Below are positions 8,326-15,448 of a DNA stretch of 64,000 nucleotides, one piece after another. The stretch is taken from contig NZ_LT629750.1 in assembly GCF_900105125.1 (NCBI RefSeq), positions 7,343,001 to 7,407,000 on the forward strand. The letters are read 5' to 3'. Below the pieces are notes generated by a model, which was not told where the DNA came from, ran no database searches, and saw nothing but the letters and a program-made list of their open reading frames with translations. Each line of letters starts with the position of its first letter. Position 1 is the first letter of the stretch. A program made the translations under genes and the position numbers. This DNA comes from Bradyrhizobium canariense. Lineage in GTDB: Bacteria; Pseudomonadota; Alphaproteobacteria; Rhizobiales; Xanthobacteraceae.

Positions 8326-8616
8326 GTGACGGGCCCTGAGCTCAAGCAGCTGCGTGAGGATCTTGGCGAAGCGATCGGCCGCCCCCTGAGCGTTGCCGAT
8401 ATGGCCAAGCTTTGCGGCCTCCCTCCGGAAACCGGTCCGGACACGATCGCCGAATGGGAAGCCGGCGCGGGTCCGAATGGCCCGGTCGCGGCACTTTTGT
8501 CCTTCATAGCGGTTGGCTGCGATCACTACCCACTCGGCGAGGAGATAATCAGCGCGGGTGATGCTGAGCTTTTTCGTGCAATGATGCGGGCCGGCATTAT
8601 TCGAAGGCTCGGCTGA
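8326..8616 (+). CDS. XRE-like DNA-binding protein, copy 1 (96 aa)
   Basis: Begins MTGPELKQLREDLGEAIG and continues with S-V-A-D-M-A-K-L-C-G-L, T-I-A-E-W-E-A-G and G-P-V-A-A-L-L. This order (recognition helix, then W-E-x-G) is that of a lambda-repressor-type helix-turn-helix, occupying about residues 1-60. The start is GTG, preceded by GGAGG. A near-identical copy is at 13698; the two differ at only two residues near the C-terminus (Ile/Val and Gly/Ser). It may regulate the element it sits in. Confidence 0.65.
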   Translation: MTGPELKQLREDLGEAIGRPLSVADMAKLCGLPPETGPDTIAEWEAGAGPNGPVAALLSFIAVGCDHYPLGEEIISAGDAELFRAMMRAGIIRRLG

Positions 8617-8642
8617 TCGGCGCGGGGCTTCGGTCCCGCGCT

Positions 8643-8867
8643 TCATCGCCCCGACATATCGAGAAAGCGAACCGGAATAAACGGCACGTTGCGACGGGCC
8701 ATCTCGTCTTCCAGTCCCTCGGCGTGATCACGCCAATCCTTCGTATCGCTGGTTCTGCAAGGCAGCGGCTCGCCGCGCTTCATCGCTACTGAATCTGCAG
8801 CGATCGCCTTGTGAACTGCGTCATGCATCATCCGAAGGCCTGTGCCCGTGAAATTCTCGTATTTCAT
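8643..8867 (-). CDS. Conserved small hypothetical protein (74 aa)
   Basis: Starts MKYENFTGTGLRMMHDAVHK and carries D-W-x-x-H-A-E-G-L-E-D-E-M-x-R-R. An excellent GGAGGGG ribosome site precedes the ATG. The layout matches a small-protein family recurring in Bradyrhizobium. Its stop is 26 bases from the convergent XRE-like copy 1. Function unknown. Confidence 0.65.
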   Translation of the reverse strand: MKYENFTGTGLRMMHDAVHKAIAADSVAMKRGEPLPCRTSDTKDWRDHAEGLEDEMARRNVPFIPVRFLDMSGR

Positions 8868-8885
8868 CCCATCCCCTCCGCCGCC

Positions 8886-9053
8886 TCAACCCGGCGGGTT
8901 TTTTCTTTTGCTCTTGTCAGGCCCGGGGATCTGCTGGCTCTCCCTCTCCGACCGCTGGTTTCGAGGTGCGACCAATTTCGTCGGCCGGGAAAATCGAGCG
9001 GCCCATCGCAGCTCGCACCGTCTTTGAACGTCCAGGGGTATCTTTTTACTCAT
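8886..9053 (-). CDS. Small basic protein (55 aa)
   Basis: MSKKIPLDVQRRCELRWAAR is followed by a Lys/Arg/Ser-rich tail. The ATG at 9053 has GGAG eight bases upstream. It lies directly upstream of the 74-aa gene on the same strand and may share its transcript. Strongly basic, possibly nucleic-acid binding; not recognised. Confidence 0.5.
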   Translation of the reverse strand: MSKKIPLDVQRRCELRWAARFSRPTKLVAPRNQRSERESQQIPGPDKSKRKNPPG

Positions 9054-9455
9054 AACAACTCCGGGTTTTCGATGATTTGACGCCCTCAAGCGCTGAACAG
9101 TTTCCCAAAGTCGTGCGAACGGCGGTGGGCACCACTGTGTTCCGAATAAGGATAGAGCTGATTTTCCGCCGGTGTGGAAATCTGGTCACACCATCGCGGT
9201 CGTGCAGGGGGGCTCTCCGCCAATATCGGGCGTGCCGTCTCACCGCGTACGCCGGACATAGGTCTATGAGCCCGGCCGGCTGGAGATTGCTGGGGTGACC
9301 GGCCGGGCCAGACCGCGCGGAGGCCCAATGCGCGGCCCACCGAACAATTGGCGACGATGCCGAGCGCTTCGAGGCGCGAAGGCCGGACTGCTGGCATGGC
9401 GAGGGTAGGGACAGTGGTATAATTCGAACGAATCACAGACGCGAGGGGGTCTCAA
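9054..9455. other. Stretch without a supported gene, containing a diverged repeat
   Basis: No convincing gene. The 9258-9385 part resembles 13306-13440 (around three quarters identical by eye), including a large hairpin. Confidence 0.4.
9258..9385 (+). repeat. Diverged hairpin repeat, copy 1
   Basis: It contains a perfect 10-bp inverted repeat GCCCGGCCGG / CCGGCCGGGC around a 19-nt loop (9269-9307). The same block, with a partly broken stem, is at 13306-13440. The two copies lie on opposite sides of the duplicated XRE-like genes. Confidence 0.55.
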
Positions 9456-9797
9456 ATGGACGCCGTAGCAACTGAAGTTAGGGACGTTTTCGTTTGGACG
9501 ACCGTCGAGTTCTTATCCAAACACCCGCACCAGTCACCAGACCTCCGCGCCCGGATGACAAAGCCGCGGCTTGCCGCTCTAGCGGGGCTCACGCCGAAAG
9601 AATTCAAGACCGCGGCCCTGGAAGCGGGGGGCTCAGCCCGAAGCAAAGTCGCGGCGCGTAAGCTAGCAATCCGACGGGATTTTTGCGCCAGGGAACGCGG
9701 CCGGATCGTTCCCGGCGCATACGGCGATGCCGAGTCACGCGGAGTCGCCCGTGCGTCGGCCCGGCTTAGCCGCCACCCATCGCCACACAGCGTCTAA
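9456..9797 (+). CDS. Hypothetical protein (113 aa)
   Basis: The ATG at 9456 is preceded by GAGGGGG. A central segment (R-L-A-A-L-A-G-L-T-P-K-E-F-K) could form a helix-turn-helix, and the C-terminal third is Arg- and Ser-rich and may be out of frame. Not recognised. It overlaps the end of the convergent glycine-rich gene by 4 bases. Confidence 0.4.
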   Translation: MDAVATEVRDVFVWTTVEFLSKHPHQSPDLRARMTKPRLAALAGLTPKEFKTAALEAGGSARSKVAARKLAIRRDFCARERGRIVPGAYGDAESRGVARASARLSRHPSPHSV

Positions 9798-10192
9798 TAG
9801 CCCCAAGGCCGCCAGCCGTATCCGTAAGGTCTGTAGAACCGAGCTTCCCCGGGTTCCTGGATTACTTGCCTGGGACCGTAATCGTAATAGGGACTGTAGC
9901 CGACGTATGCCGGATCGTAGCTGTAGCCGGAGTAATAGCCGCCGTCGTCCGGGGCGCCATAATAGCCGTAAGCGCTGCTCGCGATCGCGCCACCGATGAT
10001 GGCACCAGCCAACACGCCCGGTCCCACGCCCCAGCCTCCGAAGCCTCTATGGCCCCAGCCGCCTCCGTGCCAACCACCGCCGCCAAAACCGTGGCCGCCA
10101 AAGCCGCCGAAGCCACCACGTGCCGAGGCGCCGGTCGGCGAAAGGCCAATTAAGACAACTGCCAACAGAGCTATCAGCGTTTTTCGCAACAT
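9794..10192 (-). CDS. Glycine/tyrosine-rich secreted protein (132 aa)
   Basis: The ATG at 10192 opens a clear signal peptide (MLRKTLIALLAVVLIGLSPT, cleavage probably after A-S-A). A Gly/His/Trp-rich stretch and a short A-I-I-G-G-A-I-A helix follow, then a Tyr-rich tail (Y-G-Y-Y-G, Y-S-P-Y-Y-D-Y-G). Proteins of this composition are frequent in Bradyrhizobium envelopes. A periplasmic or surface location is inferred; no enzymatic role is known. Confidence 0.65.
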   Translation of the reverse strand: MLRKTLIALLAVVLIGLSPTGASARGGFGGFGGHGFGGGGWHGGGWGHRGFGGWGVGPGVLAGAIIGGAIASSAYGYYGAPDDGGYYSGYSYDPAYVGYSPYYDYGPRQVIQEPGEARFYRPYGYGWRPWGY

Positions 10193-10451
10193 CGTCGTAA
10201 CTCCGCACAATAGGTCGCTCCCAGCATTATGACTCTCGTCGTGCGAGATAGTTTCAAGCGTGTTCGGGCGGGGTCGACGGAGCGAGGCGATCGAGCCGGC
10301 CGGCACCCTGGCATGCCGCTGGACATCCTCAGCAGATATGTGCGAGAGGCGCCGCTGCATTCGTTGGCAGTTGCGTTCCTACTTGGCGGTCATCTCTCGG
10401 CGGCGCTGACAACCTCGCCGGCGGCGATGCGGTGCTCGATTTCGGCCTGCA

Positions 10452-10490
10452 CAAAAATGCCCCGCCCGATGGGATGAAGGGGGCGGGGCA
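10452..10490 (-). terminator. Candidate intrinsic terminator, minus strand
   Basis: Arms TGCCCCGCCC and GGGCGGGGCA pair over 10 bp, and on the minus strand a TTTTTG run follows. No gene is recognised immediately upstream. Confidence 0.5.
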
Positions 10491-10634
10491 GGTTAAATCA
10501 GGAGTCGATGCTCCCCTTGGGTGAAGGCGAGCGTCTTGCCGCAACGCTACCACCAGATTCGCCTGGAACCGGCCCCAGGTTTGTAATTTAATGTATCGTC
10601 AGAACTGCCGAAGGCAGCACAAGACGCCTTCCAG

Positions 10635-10661
10635 ACGGCCTCAGCCCAAAGCTGGGGCCGT
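10635..10661 (+). repeat. Interspersed hairpin repeat, copy 2
   Basis: Identical arms to copy 1 (ACGGCCTCAGC / GCTGGGGCCGT) with a 5-nt loop, followed by TTCGTTTGG. Confidence 0.65.
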
Positions 10662-10987
10662 TTCGTTTGGCCTCGCAACGCTTCGGCGGTGTCGCCGGCA
10701 CCGATGCGACAACGATCCCGGCGGAGCACTCACACCGGGATCGTCGCACGCGGGTACCGTCCGGCCAATAGACGGGGCATCCAAAACGCCGGAGGCGCTA
10801 AATCGACTCCGCACAGCGTGTTCTGTTCCGCCGCTATGCTGCTCAAAAAGTCGGCGTGACGCGCCCGTCTGGGAACGATACGCGGCGCACCGCCGTAGCC
10901 TTTGCTGACGGCGGCGTCGAACCTCCAAGCCCTGCCGCCGTCGGCGGTCCTGGCGTCAACGATCCCATCGGCAGCGCCGGGGCCGCT

Positions 10988-11257
10988 CTAACTTCGGGAA
11001 GCGATGAACCTTTCGGCCAACGACATGGCGTATGCGTGCCATTGCTCGATGAGGTCGACATCGGCACCGTCCTGAATGACGTTCTGCAAGGTTTCGATCG
11101 CAGAGGAGAGCTCGGCGCGGATGGAGTCGCGCGGTAAGACGGACAGCGGCTCACGAGCCAGCTCGATAGCCTGCCTGAGCAGGGGGTCGTCTTTGCTGAG
11201 ACGCGATCTGGCGAGCAGCTCAAGGATCAATCGCGCCACGGCAAGCTCGGGATCCAA
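10988..11257 (-). CDS. Small hypothetical protein (89 aa)
   Basis: I start it at TTG 11257 because AGGAGG lies six bases upstream. It is a helical, Leu- and Glu-rich protein (MDPELAVARLILELLARSR) with no Cys or membrane helix. Not recognised. Confidence 0.55.
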   Translation of the reverse strand: MDPELAVARLILELLARSRLSKDDPLLRQAIELAREPLSVLPRDSIRAELSSAIETLQNVIQDGADVDLIEQWHAYAMSLAERFIASRS

Positions 11258-11472
11258 AACAGCCTCCTACCAGAAAACCCAAGGGCGCTCCGGCGAGAAA
11301 CCACCTTCGGGGGAGTCAGTTCCTCACCGGCGCCCACCAACCGCACGACGTATCGACGAAAATCAGCCTGCATTGACCTAATGTTTGGATCGGCTGTGTC
11401 ATAAGCGATGAATGATGCACGCCCTTCGCACTAACTACGCTCGTCTCCACGGCTCTCTCATCCGACGGAATG

Positions 11473-11507
11473 ACGGCCTCAGCCAAGCGTCCCTTTGCTG
11501 GGGCCGT
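11473..11507 (+). repeat. Interspersed hairpin repeat, copy 3
   Basis: Same arms as copies 1 and 2, with a 13-nt loop that shares GTCCCT with the loop of copy 1. Followed by TTCCGGG. Confidence 0.65.
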
Positions 11508-11852
11508 TTCCGGGACCCAGGGACCGGAGAATAGGACCGTTCGCCTCCTCCTCCGCGATGAGCTTCAAGAGCAGCTTGCGTTGTGCCTCGTCCTGCGGCT
11601 CCGCGAGTCGCCGCCCGTAGATACCCGCTCGATGTGCCGGTTCAGCGCCCGCATGACGCCTATCCGCGCGTGCATCAGGGAGTCCCGCCCTTCGGCCGCT
11701 TCGATCAAGACGTGACCTGCCGTCTGCCACTCTTCGGTGTCCCGCTCGGCTTTCTTTAGCTTTTGGATATATCGGGCGGCGTCCTTGAGGGTGACGAGCT
11801 GGCGACCGCGGGGAAGCGGGATGGGATCTTCGAATTCGCGTGACCGGCTAAT
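11479..11852 (-). pseudogene. Composite remnant of two small conserved genes
   Basis: From 11852 leftwards the frame reads S-R-E-F-E-D-P-I-P-L-P-R-G-R, then L-V-T-L-K-D-A-A and M-H-A-R-I-G-V-M-R-A-L-N-R. This is the same family as 376-669. It has ATT where the ATG is expected, twelve bases after a GGAGAGG site. After H-I-E-R-V the expected tail is missing and an overlapping frame continues with L-A-E-P-Q-D-E-A-Q-R-K-L-L-L and E-E-E-A, a different small family (compare 19981-20145). A deletion has probably joined two genes. Confidence 0.5.
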
Positions 11853-11875
11853 GCGATCCTCTCCGGGATGAAGGT

Positions 11876-12027
11876 CTATGCATCGTTCGCTGCGCCAAGC
11901 TCGCTGTTGATCTTGCAGACGGCTGCCACGCTGTTAGCTTTGGCTGAGGCGCGTCGCATACGCCAATGCATCGATCATCCCAGCCTCTGGGGTATTGCTC
12001 AGCCGTTCCTTGTTCCTGCTCGGTCAT
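11876..12027 (-). pseudogene. Frameshifted small gene
   Basis: An ATG at 12027 with an AAGGTGAAG site starts M-T-E-Q-E-Q. The next protein-like piece (A-G-M-I-D-A-L-A-Y-A-T-R-L-S-Q) is in the +1 frame, and the last (A-N-S-V-A-A-V-C-K-I-N-S-E-L-G) in a third frame, ending at 11876. The three pieces together look like one small helical protein broken by two frameshifts. Confidence 0.35.
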
Positions 12028-12121
12028 TTCTTCACCTTGCAGTCGCCAATCGCAATTAGCCTTGATGCCTTTGGTTGACCACGGAGCTTTTTGCCGGATG
12101 CTCCGTTGAAAATTTCGCAAA

Positions 12122-12451
12122 TCAGGCCTTTGACTTCGCCTTCAGAACGGTTTTCCGCGAGTGAACGGCGGCGACAGTGCGCTTCAATTTCCAGGCGATC
12201 TCAGCGGCCTTCATCCCCGACTTCAACATGTCCTGCAATCGCCGATCTTCGTCGGGCGTCCACGGCCTTCCTGCAGGTCGCGCTCCGGCCACTTCTTCGC
12301 GTTGCCCAGTTCTACTGTTTCTGGCCAGGGGAGTGGCTTCGTTCTGTTCAGATCCCCCGGGCGCTTCTCCGGCGGGTGACTTTGACGGTTGAGCTTTCGG
12401 AGCGGCCTTTCGAGCAGCTTTCGGAGGCGCTGACCGCGCTGGCTGCACCAA
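12122..12451 (-). CDS. SANT/Myb-type DNA-binding protein (109 aa)
   Basis: The C-terminal half reads G-R-P-W-T-P-D-E-D-R-R-L-Q, then G-M-K-A-A-E-I-A-W-K-L-K-R-T-V-A-A-V. This is a SANT/Myb-like three-helix domain seen in many Bradyrhizobium small regulators. The N-terminal half is Pro/Ala/Lys-rich and disordered. The start is a GTG without a good ribosome site, and its first third overlaps the gene upstream by 104 bases, so the true start may be further in. A frameshifted relative is at 16340-16533. Confidence 0.55.
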   Translation of the reverse strand: MVQPARSAPPKAARKAAPKAQPSKSPAGEAPGGSEQNEATPLARNSRTGQREEVAGARPAGRPWTPDEDRRLQDMLKSGMKAAEIAWKLKRTVAAVHSRKTVLKAKSKA

Positions 12452-12698
12452 AAAGCGATTGAAAACGCTCGTCCTCCTCTTTCAGGAACTTGCAGTCCGC
12501 GACGACCTTTGCAACTGGCGGTTTTGGTTTCGGGTCTGGCGGCACGATGCCATTATAGCAATCGAGACGTTCCTTCGATCCGTCTTCTATCGTGAGGCAA
12601 TCTCGCAACTTATCCATTTCTGTTTGGGCCCTGGGCGCTCCCTTCGCGAAGGCATTTGTAGAAAAGAAGATAGCGACGAGAACGACCAGAGCCCTCAT
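12348..12698 (-). CDS. Small periplasmic protein with signal peptide (116 aa)
   Basis: The ATG at 12698 opens a signal peptide (MRALVVLVAIFFSTNAFA). The mature part has C-L-T-I-E-D, L-D-C-Y-N-G-I, a Pro/Lys stretch and D-C-K-F-L, so three or four Cys that could form disulphides. The last third overlaps the SANT gene in another frame and has a different, Ser/Arg-rich character, which hints at a 3' frameshift. Function unknown. Confidence 0.5.
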   Translation of the reverse strand: MRALVVLVAIFFSTNAFAKGAPRAQTEMDKLRDCLTIEDGSKERLDCYNGIVPPDPKPKPPVAKVVADCKFLKEEDERFQSLFGAASAVSASESCSKGRSESSTVKVTRRRSARGI

Positions 12699-12717
12699 TG
12701 TCACGTCCCTTTCGCCT

Positions 12718-12930
12718 TCAGCCCGCCGCATCTCGACTTCGGCGGAAGAGTCTCACCCGCTCAATTCTTTCGCACTGTCCGCAACGATACTGAACGATGT
12801 CATTACCGTCAGCGTCGGGAACGCTTTTCTCGATCCTCATTGTATGTTTGCACACAATGCAGCTCAAGAGATCTATCAGCGGGCTTTGGTCGTCGTTCAA
12901 TGGCCTCTCCGGGCCCCCGGATCTGCTCAT
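12718..12930 (-). CDS. Small zinc-ribbon protein (70 aa)
   Basis: C-I-V-C and C-G-Q-C are about 28 residues apart, with the intervening V-Q-Y-R and the tail R-V-R-L-F-R-R-S. This is a strongly conserved pattern in small rhizobial ribbons. A good ATG with AAGGG precedes it. The periplasmic-protein gene starts 19 bases downstream on the same strand, suggesting one transcript. Confidence 0.65.
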   Translation of the reverse strand: MSRSGGPERPLNDDQSPLIDLLSCIVCKHTMRIEKSVPDADGNDIVQYRCGQCERIERVRLFRRSRDAAG

Positions 12931-12984
12931 TTACCCTTCGCCTTCAGCCCCTGTTCGATCGGACGGCTCACTCGCCCCTTGAGC

Positions 12985-13251
12985 TTAACTTGCCTCGTTT
13001 GCAAAGCTGAGCATCGTCTCAATTGCATGTTCCCAATCGTCGTCGGTTGCCGAACCCTCTGTTTCCAGCTTGCCCACCAGTGTTTTCAGCGCGGCCGACG
13101 CATCAGCAAGGCGGTCGCCTTCGGGTAGGGATGTGCTTATCGACTCCAAGAATTCGTGGAGCTTGACGGCTGCCTCCGTGGGAGGAAGGCCGCGCGCGCC
13201 GTGTAATGTATCAAGGGCGGCTGTCGCCAGTTGACTACGGGGGCTGCTCAT
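12985..13251 (-). CDS. Small hypothetical protein (88 aa)
   Basis: Starts MSSPRSQLATAALDTLHGAR. It is all-helical and acidic, with one Trp and no Cys. It may head the minus-strand run of small genes that continues to 12122. The start at 13251 is preferred over 13281, since homologous layouts usually open at a short Ser-rich N-terminus. Not recognised. Confidence 0.5.
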   Translation of the reverse strand: MSSPRSQLATAALDTLHGARGLPPTEAAVKLHEFLESISTSLPEGDRLADASAALKTLVGKLETEGSATDDDWEHAIETMLSFANEAS

Positions 13252-13305
13252 TCGTCCCGACCTTTCGCCTTTGCCCGACACTCTTCTGCACCGCGGGCAG
13301 CAAAC

Positions 13306-13440
13306 GTAGGCCTATGAGCCCGGCCGGCTTCGTGGCTCGTGGGGTGCACCGGCGGGGCCAGGCCGCGCCGCATGAGGGGGCGCAATGCGCGACCCATGGA
13401 TTAGCTGGCAACGGCGCCGAGGTTTTCAAGGCGCTAAAAC
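13306..13440 (+). repeat. Diverged hairpin repeat, copy 2
   Basis: Matches 9258-9385, beginning with the shared TATGAGCCCGGCCGGCT. The right arm of the hairpin here is CCGGCGGGGC, which weakens the stem. Confidence 0.55.
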
Positions 13441-13544
13441 GCGGCCTCGCCTGTGAGTTCTGGGCGTTCGCGAGGCCGCGCTGGACTACGGTCGGCGTCA
13501 GAACGAGCGCAGCCCGCCTTTCAACTGGCGCCAGCCACGCCGCC

Positions 13545-14007
13545 TTTGGGCTCTGGCGGCTCAAGACAGTTAACGGACCCCTCGCGACATTAACTACCCG
13601 AACGCATCGTCGTCGTGACCTTCTGGCGGTCATGGTATGAGTCGGAAAAGCCGCCGCTGCGGACATGGCGGCGGCTTTTTCGTAGGCGGAGGCGGCCGTG
13701 ACGGGCCCTGAGCTCAAGCAGCTGCGTGAGGATCTTGGCGAAGCGATCGGCCGCCCCCTGAGCGTTGCCGATATGGCCAAGCTTTGCGGCCTCCCTCCGG
13801 AAACCGGTCCGGACACGATCGCCGAATGGGAAGCAGGCGCGGGTCCGAATGGCCCGGTCGCAGCACTTTTGTCCTTCATAGCGGTTGGCTGCGATCACTA
13901 CCCACTCGGCGAGGAGATAATCAGCGCGGGTGATGCTGAGCTTTTTCGTGCAATGATGCGAGCCGGCGTTATTCGAAGGCTCAGCTGACTGAGGTGGGGC
14001 TTGGGTG
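13545..14007 (+). repeat. Long direct repeat, copy 2 (about 463 bp)
   Basis: Second copy of the block at 8173-8635, same orientation. The boundaries are where the two sequences stop matching; no flanking target duplication or transposase is visible. Confidence 0.85.
13698..13988 (+). CDS. XRE-like DNA-binding protein, copy 2 (96 aa)
   Basis: 94 of 96 residues match the protein at 8326. Most base differences between the copies are silent (for example GCC/GCA and GCG/GCA), which suggests both copies have been kept under protein-level selection. GTG start with GGAGG; the same hairpin lies just upstream (13646-13680). A helix-turn-helix followed by W-E-A-G is visible. Confidence 0.65.
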   Translation: MTGPELKQLREDLGEAIGRPLSVADMAKLCGLPPETGPDTIAEWEAGAGPNGPVAALLSFIAVGCDHYPLGEEIISAGDAELFRAMMRAGVIRRLS

Positions 14008-14017
14008 CCGCGTCATC

Positions 14018-14179
14018 CTATTTAACCAGGTGAAATATCCCGTTCAGTCCTAAGATGCCGACGAAGATCAGATAGACGGCGACCGCGAAGCTCATGGCCC
14101 GAGGCGCAACCAGCAGAAATACTCCCGCGGCAAAGGAAGCGATCGGAAGTAGGTAGTGGGTCGCGGGAGGGAGTTGCAT
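14018..14179 (-). CDS. Very small membrane protein, DUF3096-like (53 aa)
   Basis: MQLPPATHYLLPIASFAAGV opens two hydrophobic segments separated by A-P-R-A-M-S, ending G-L-N-G-I-F-H-L-V-K. This two-helix layout resembles the DUF3096 family of tiny membrane proteins. It is located just beyond the second repeat copy, convergent with the XRE-like gene. Function unknown. Confidence 0.55.
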   Translation of the reverse strand: MQLPPATHYLLPIASFAAGVFLLVAPRAMSFAVAVYLIFVGILGLNGIFHLVK

Positions 14180-14268
14180 CCCGGAGATTATAGCCGATTC
14201 GGATGTTTCACCTCGTGGTCACCCATCGCTATCTCAACCCAGCGGCGGCTTATTCCCGAGGGCGGCGC

Positions 14269-14397
14269 CTAGCCGAACGATCCAGCAATTTGAGCGACCA
14301 TGGCTACAGCCGCCCGGGTATATTGGGCGTCGAAGAAATGCTCATCCGCAAAATTGAGTATGAGGAGAGCAACCGCAATGGTCAGAACTACTCTCAT
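14269..14397 (-). CDS. Very small conserved membrane/secreted protein (42 aa)
   Basis: MRVVLTIAVALLILNFADEH is followed by F-D-A-Q-Y-T-R-A-A and a short amphipathic tail ending in G-S-F-G. The pattern is familiar from many Bradyrhizobium genomes. The hydrophobic start could be a signal anchor. Function unknown. Confidence 0.6.
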   Translation of the reverse strand: MRVVLTIAVALLILNFADEHFFDAQYTRAAVAMVAQIAGSFG

Positions 14398-14778
14398 AGT
14401 TTGGATTGTTGCAGGCGTGATTTAACGGATTCCTAATATCGGATCTTGGATCGGCGCCAATTACGTCACAGAGCGCTGTCAGGAATCGCCCTATGCGCTA
14501 GGCTTGGTTCGGTCACGCCAGAAACCCTGGGGCCAGACCCTCACCAGCGGCCTTCCTGGAGTCAGGAAGCTGCCCTTGAATTGACCGCCCGGATTGGTTG
14601 TGAGGCCGCCCGTACGCGGGTCATCAAATGTACCCCGCTTTGGTTCCCTGTTCCTGGAACATTAGCACGGAGCACGCGACGTTCGTGGAGCGGCGTTTTT
14701 CGGCCATAATTCTTGTAACTAATTAGCTCGTTTACTTGGAGTTATTTTTTCTTTTTGTATTGATTAGGGAGCGACCCC
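14398..14778. other. Stretch without a supported gene
   Basis: Nothing recognisable on either strand. An AT-rich patch (14708-14765) just before the next gene could hold a promoter. Confidence 0.35.
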
Positions 14779-15135
14779 ATGTTTGTCGCGATAATTGTTG
14801 TTTCGGCGTTGATGCTGACCACACAATCGAAAGCTTCTAGCTGCTGCATGGGCAAGGTCACGCGGCGATCTGCATGCGATGGCGACATGATGGACTGGGG
14901 CAAAGCCCTGATTTGGGGCACGGTCATCGTTGCGGGCGTTCTGTTCGCAGTCTATGCGGCCGTCCAGTATTTTGTGACGAACGATGGAACGAGCACTGTC
15001 GGGTATGTGCCACTTGCGCCACACGTTCTTACTTTCGCTTATCGGAGCAGCTTCGGTCTCCAGCCGATTCAAAGCACCCTGTCAGCATCCGATTCAATTG
15101 GGCCGTCAGCCCGCACCAATCCGCATTCGAAGTGA
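14779..15135 (+). CDS. Putative small membrane protein (118 aa)
   Basis: The ATG at 14779 follows AGGGAG. A first hydrophobic segment (MFVAIIVVSALMLTT) and a second (L-I-W-G-T-V-I-V-A-G-V-L-F-A-V-Y-A-A-V) flank a short Cys-containing loop. The C-terminal 40 residues are polar. It may be two-helix. Not recognised. Confidence 0.45.
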   Translation: MFVAIIVVSALMLTTQSKASSCCMGKVTRRSACDGDMMDWGKALIWGTVIVAGVLFAVYAAVQYFVTNDGTSTVGYVPLAPHVLTFAYRSSFGLQPIQSTLSASDSIGPSARTNPHSK

Positions 15136-15174
15136 TAAGCGCGATACCGGCGGCCACGGTGCTCATGTAGAAAG

Positions 15175-15201
15175 AGCCGTCCGGGCGGTCACCGGGCGGC
15201 T
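15175..15201 (-). terminator. Hairpin, candidate terminator
   Basis: Arms AGCCGTCCGG and CCGGGCGGCT pair over 10 bp (one wobble) with a 7-nt loop. The minus strand continues CTTTCT, the plus strand CATTT. Confidence 0.4.
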
Positions 15202-15315
15202 CATTTCCGCAACTGCCGGCTCGTGACCGGTTCCATCGCTGTGATTTCGGCGAGGCCGTGAAGTTGCGCGCCGTCTTTCCTGGCCTCTGATTGAGCGGTT
15301 CGTTACGCCGATAGC

Positions 15316-15331
15316 CGATAAAATTTTATCG
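15316..15331. promoter_or_regulatory. Perfect 16-bp palindrome
   Basis: CGATAAAATTTTATCG stands alone in the 313-bp space before the minus-strand genes at 15449-16533. A perfect AT-rich palindrome in GC-rich DNA is a good candidate operator or recombination site. The protein that would bind it is unknown. Confidence 0.45.
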
Positions 15332-15448
15332 ACAATCGAAAGACATTCTTAGGGTTAACCCGGCGCGCCGCGCCATCTCAGCTCCTACTTGCCTCGGAGA
15401 TGGGCAAGCCGACACTCAACCGGGGCTTCTGCCCATCGGCACCCTGAT

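Larger units (their letters stand above)
8173..8635 (+). repeat. Long direct repeat, copy 1 (about 463 bp)
   Basis: This block matches 13545-14007 in the same orientation at a constant offset of 5372 bases, with few substitutions and no visible indels. It contains a leader, a hairpin and the whole XRE-like gene at 8326-8616. Confidence 0.85.
10193..10987. other. Stretch without a supported gene
   Basis: No reading frame has a recognisable product. It holds a strong hairpin at 10452-10490 and hairpin repeat copy 2 at 10635-10661. Confidence 0.35.

Noticed and set aside
13235..13879. 214-aa minus-strand reading frame, also 8130-8507 and 8218-8646
   Set aside because: They are antisense to the duplicated XRE-like genes and follow that gene's codon pattern; no ribosome site or motif.
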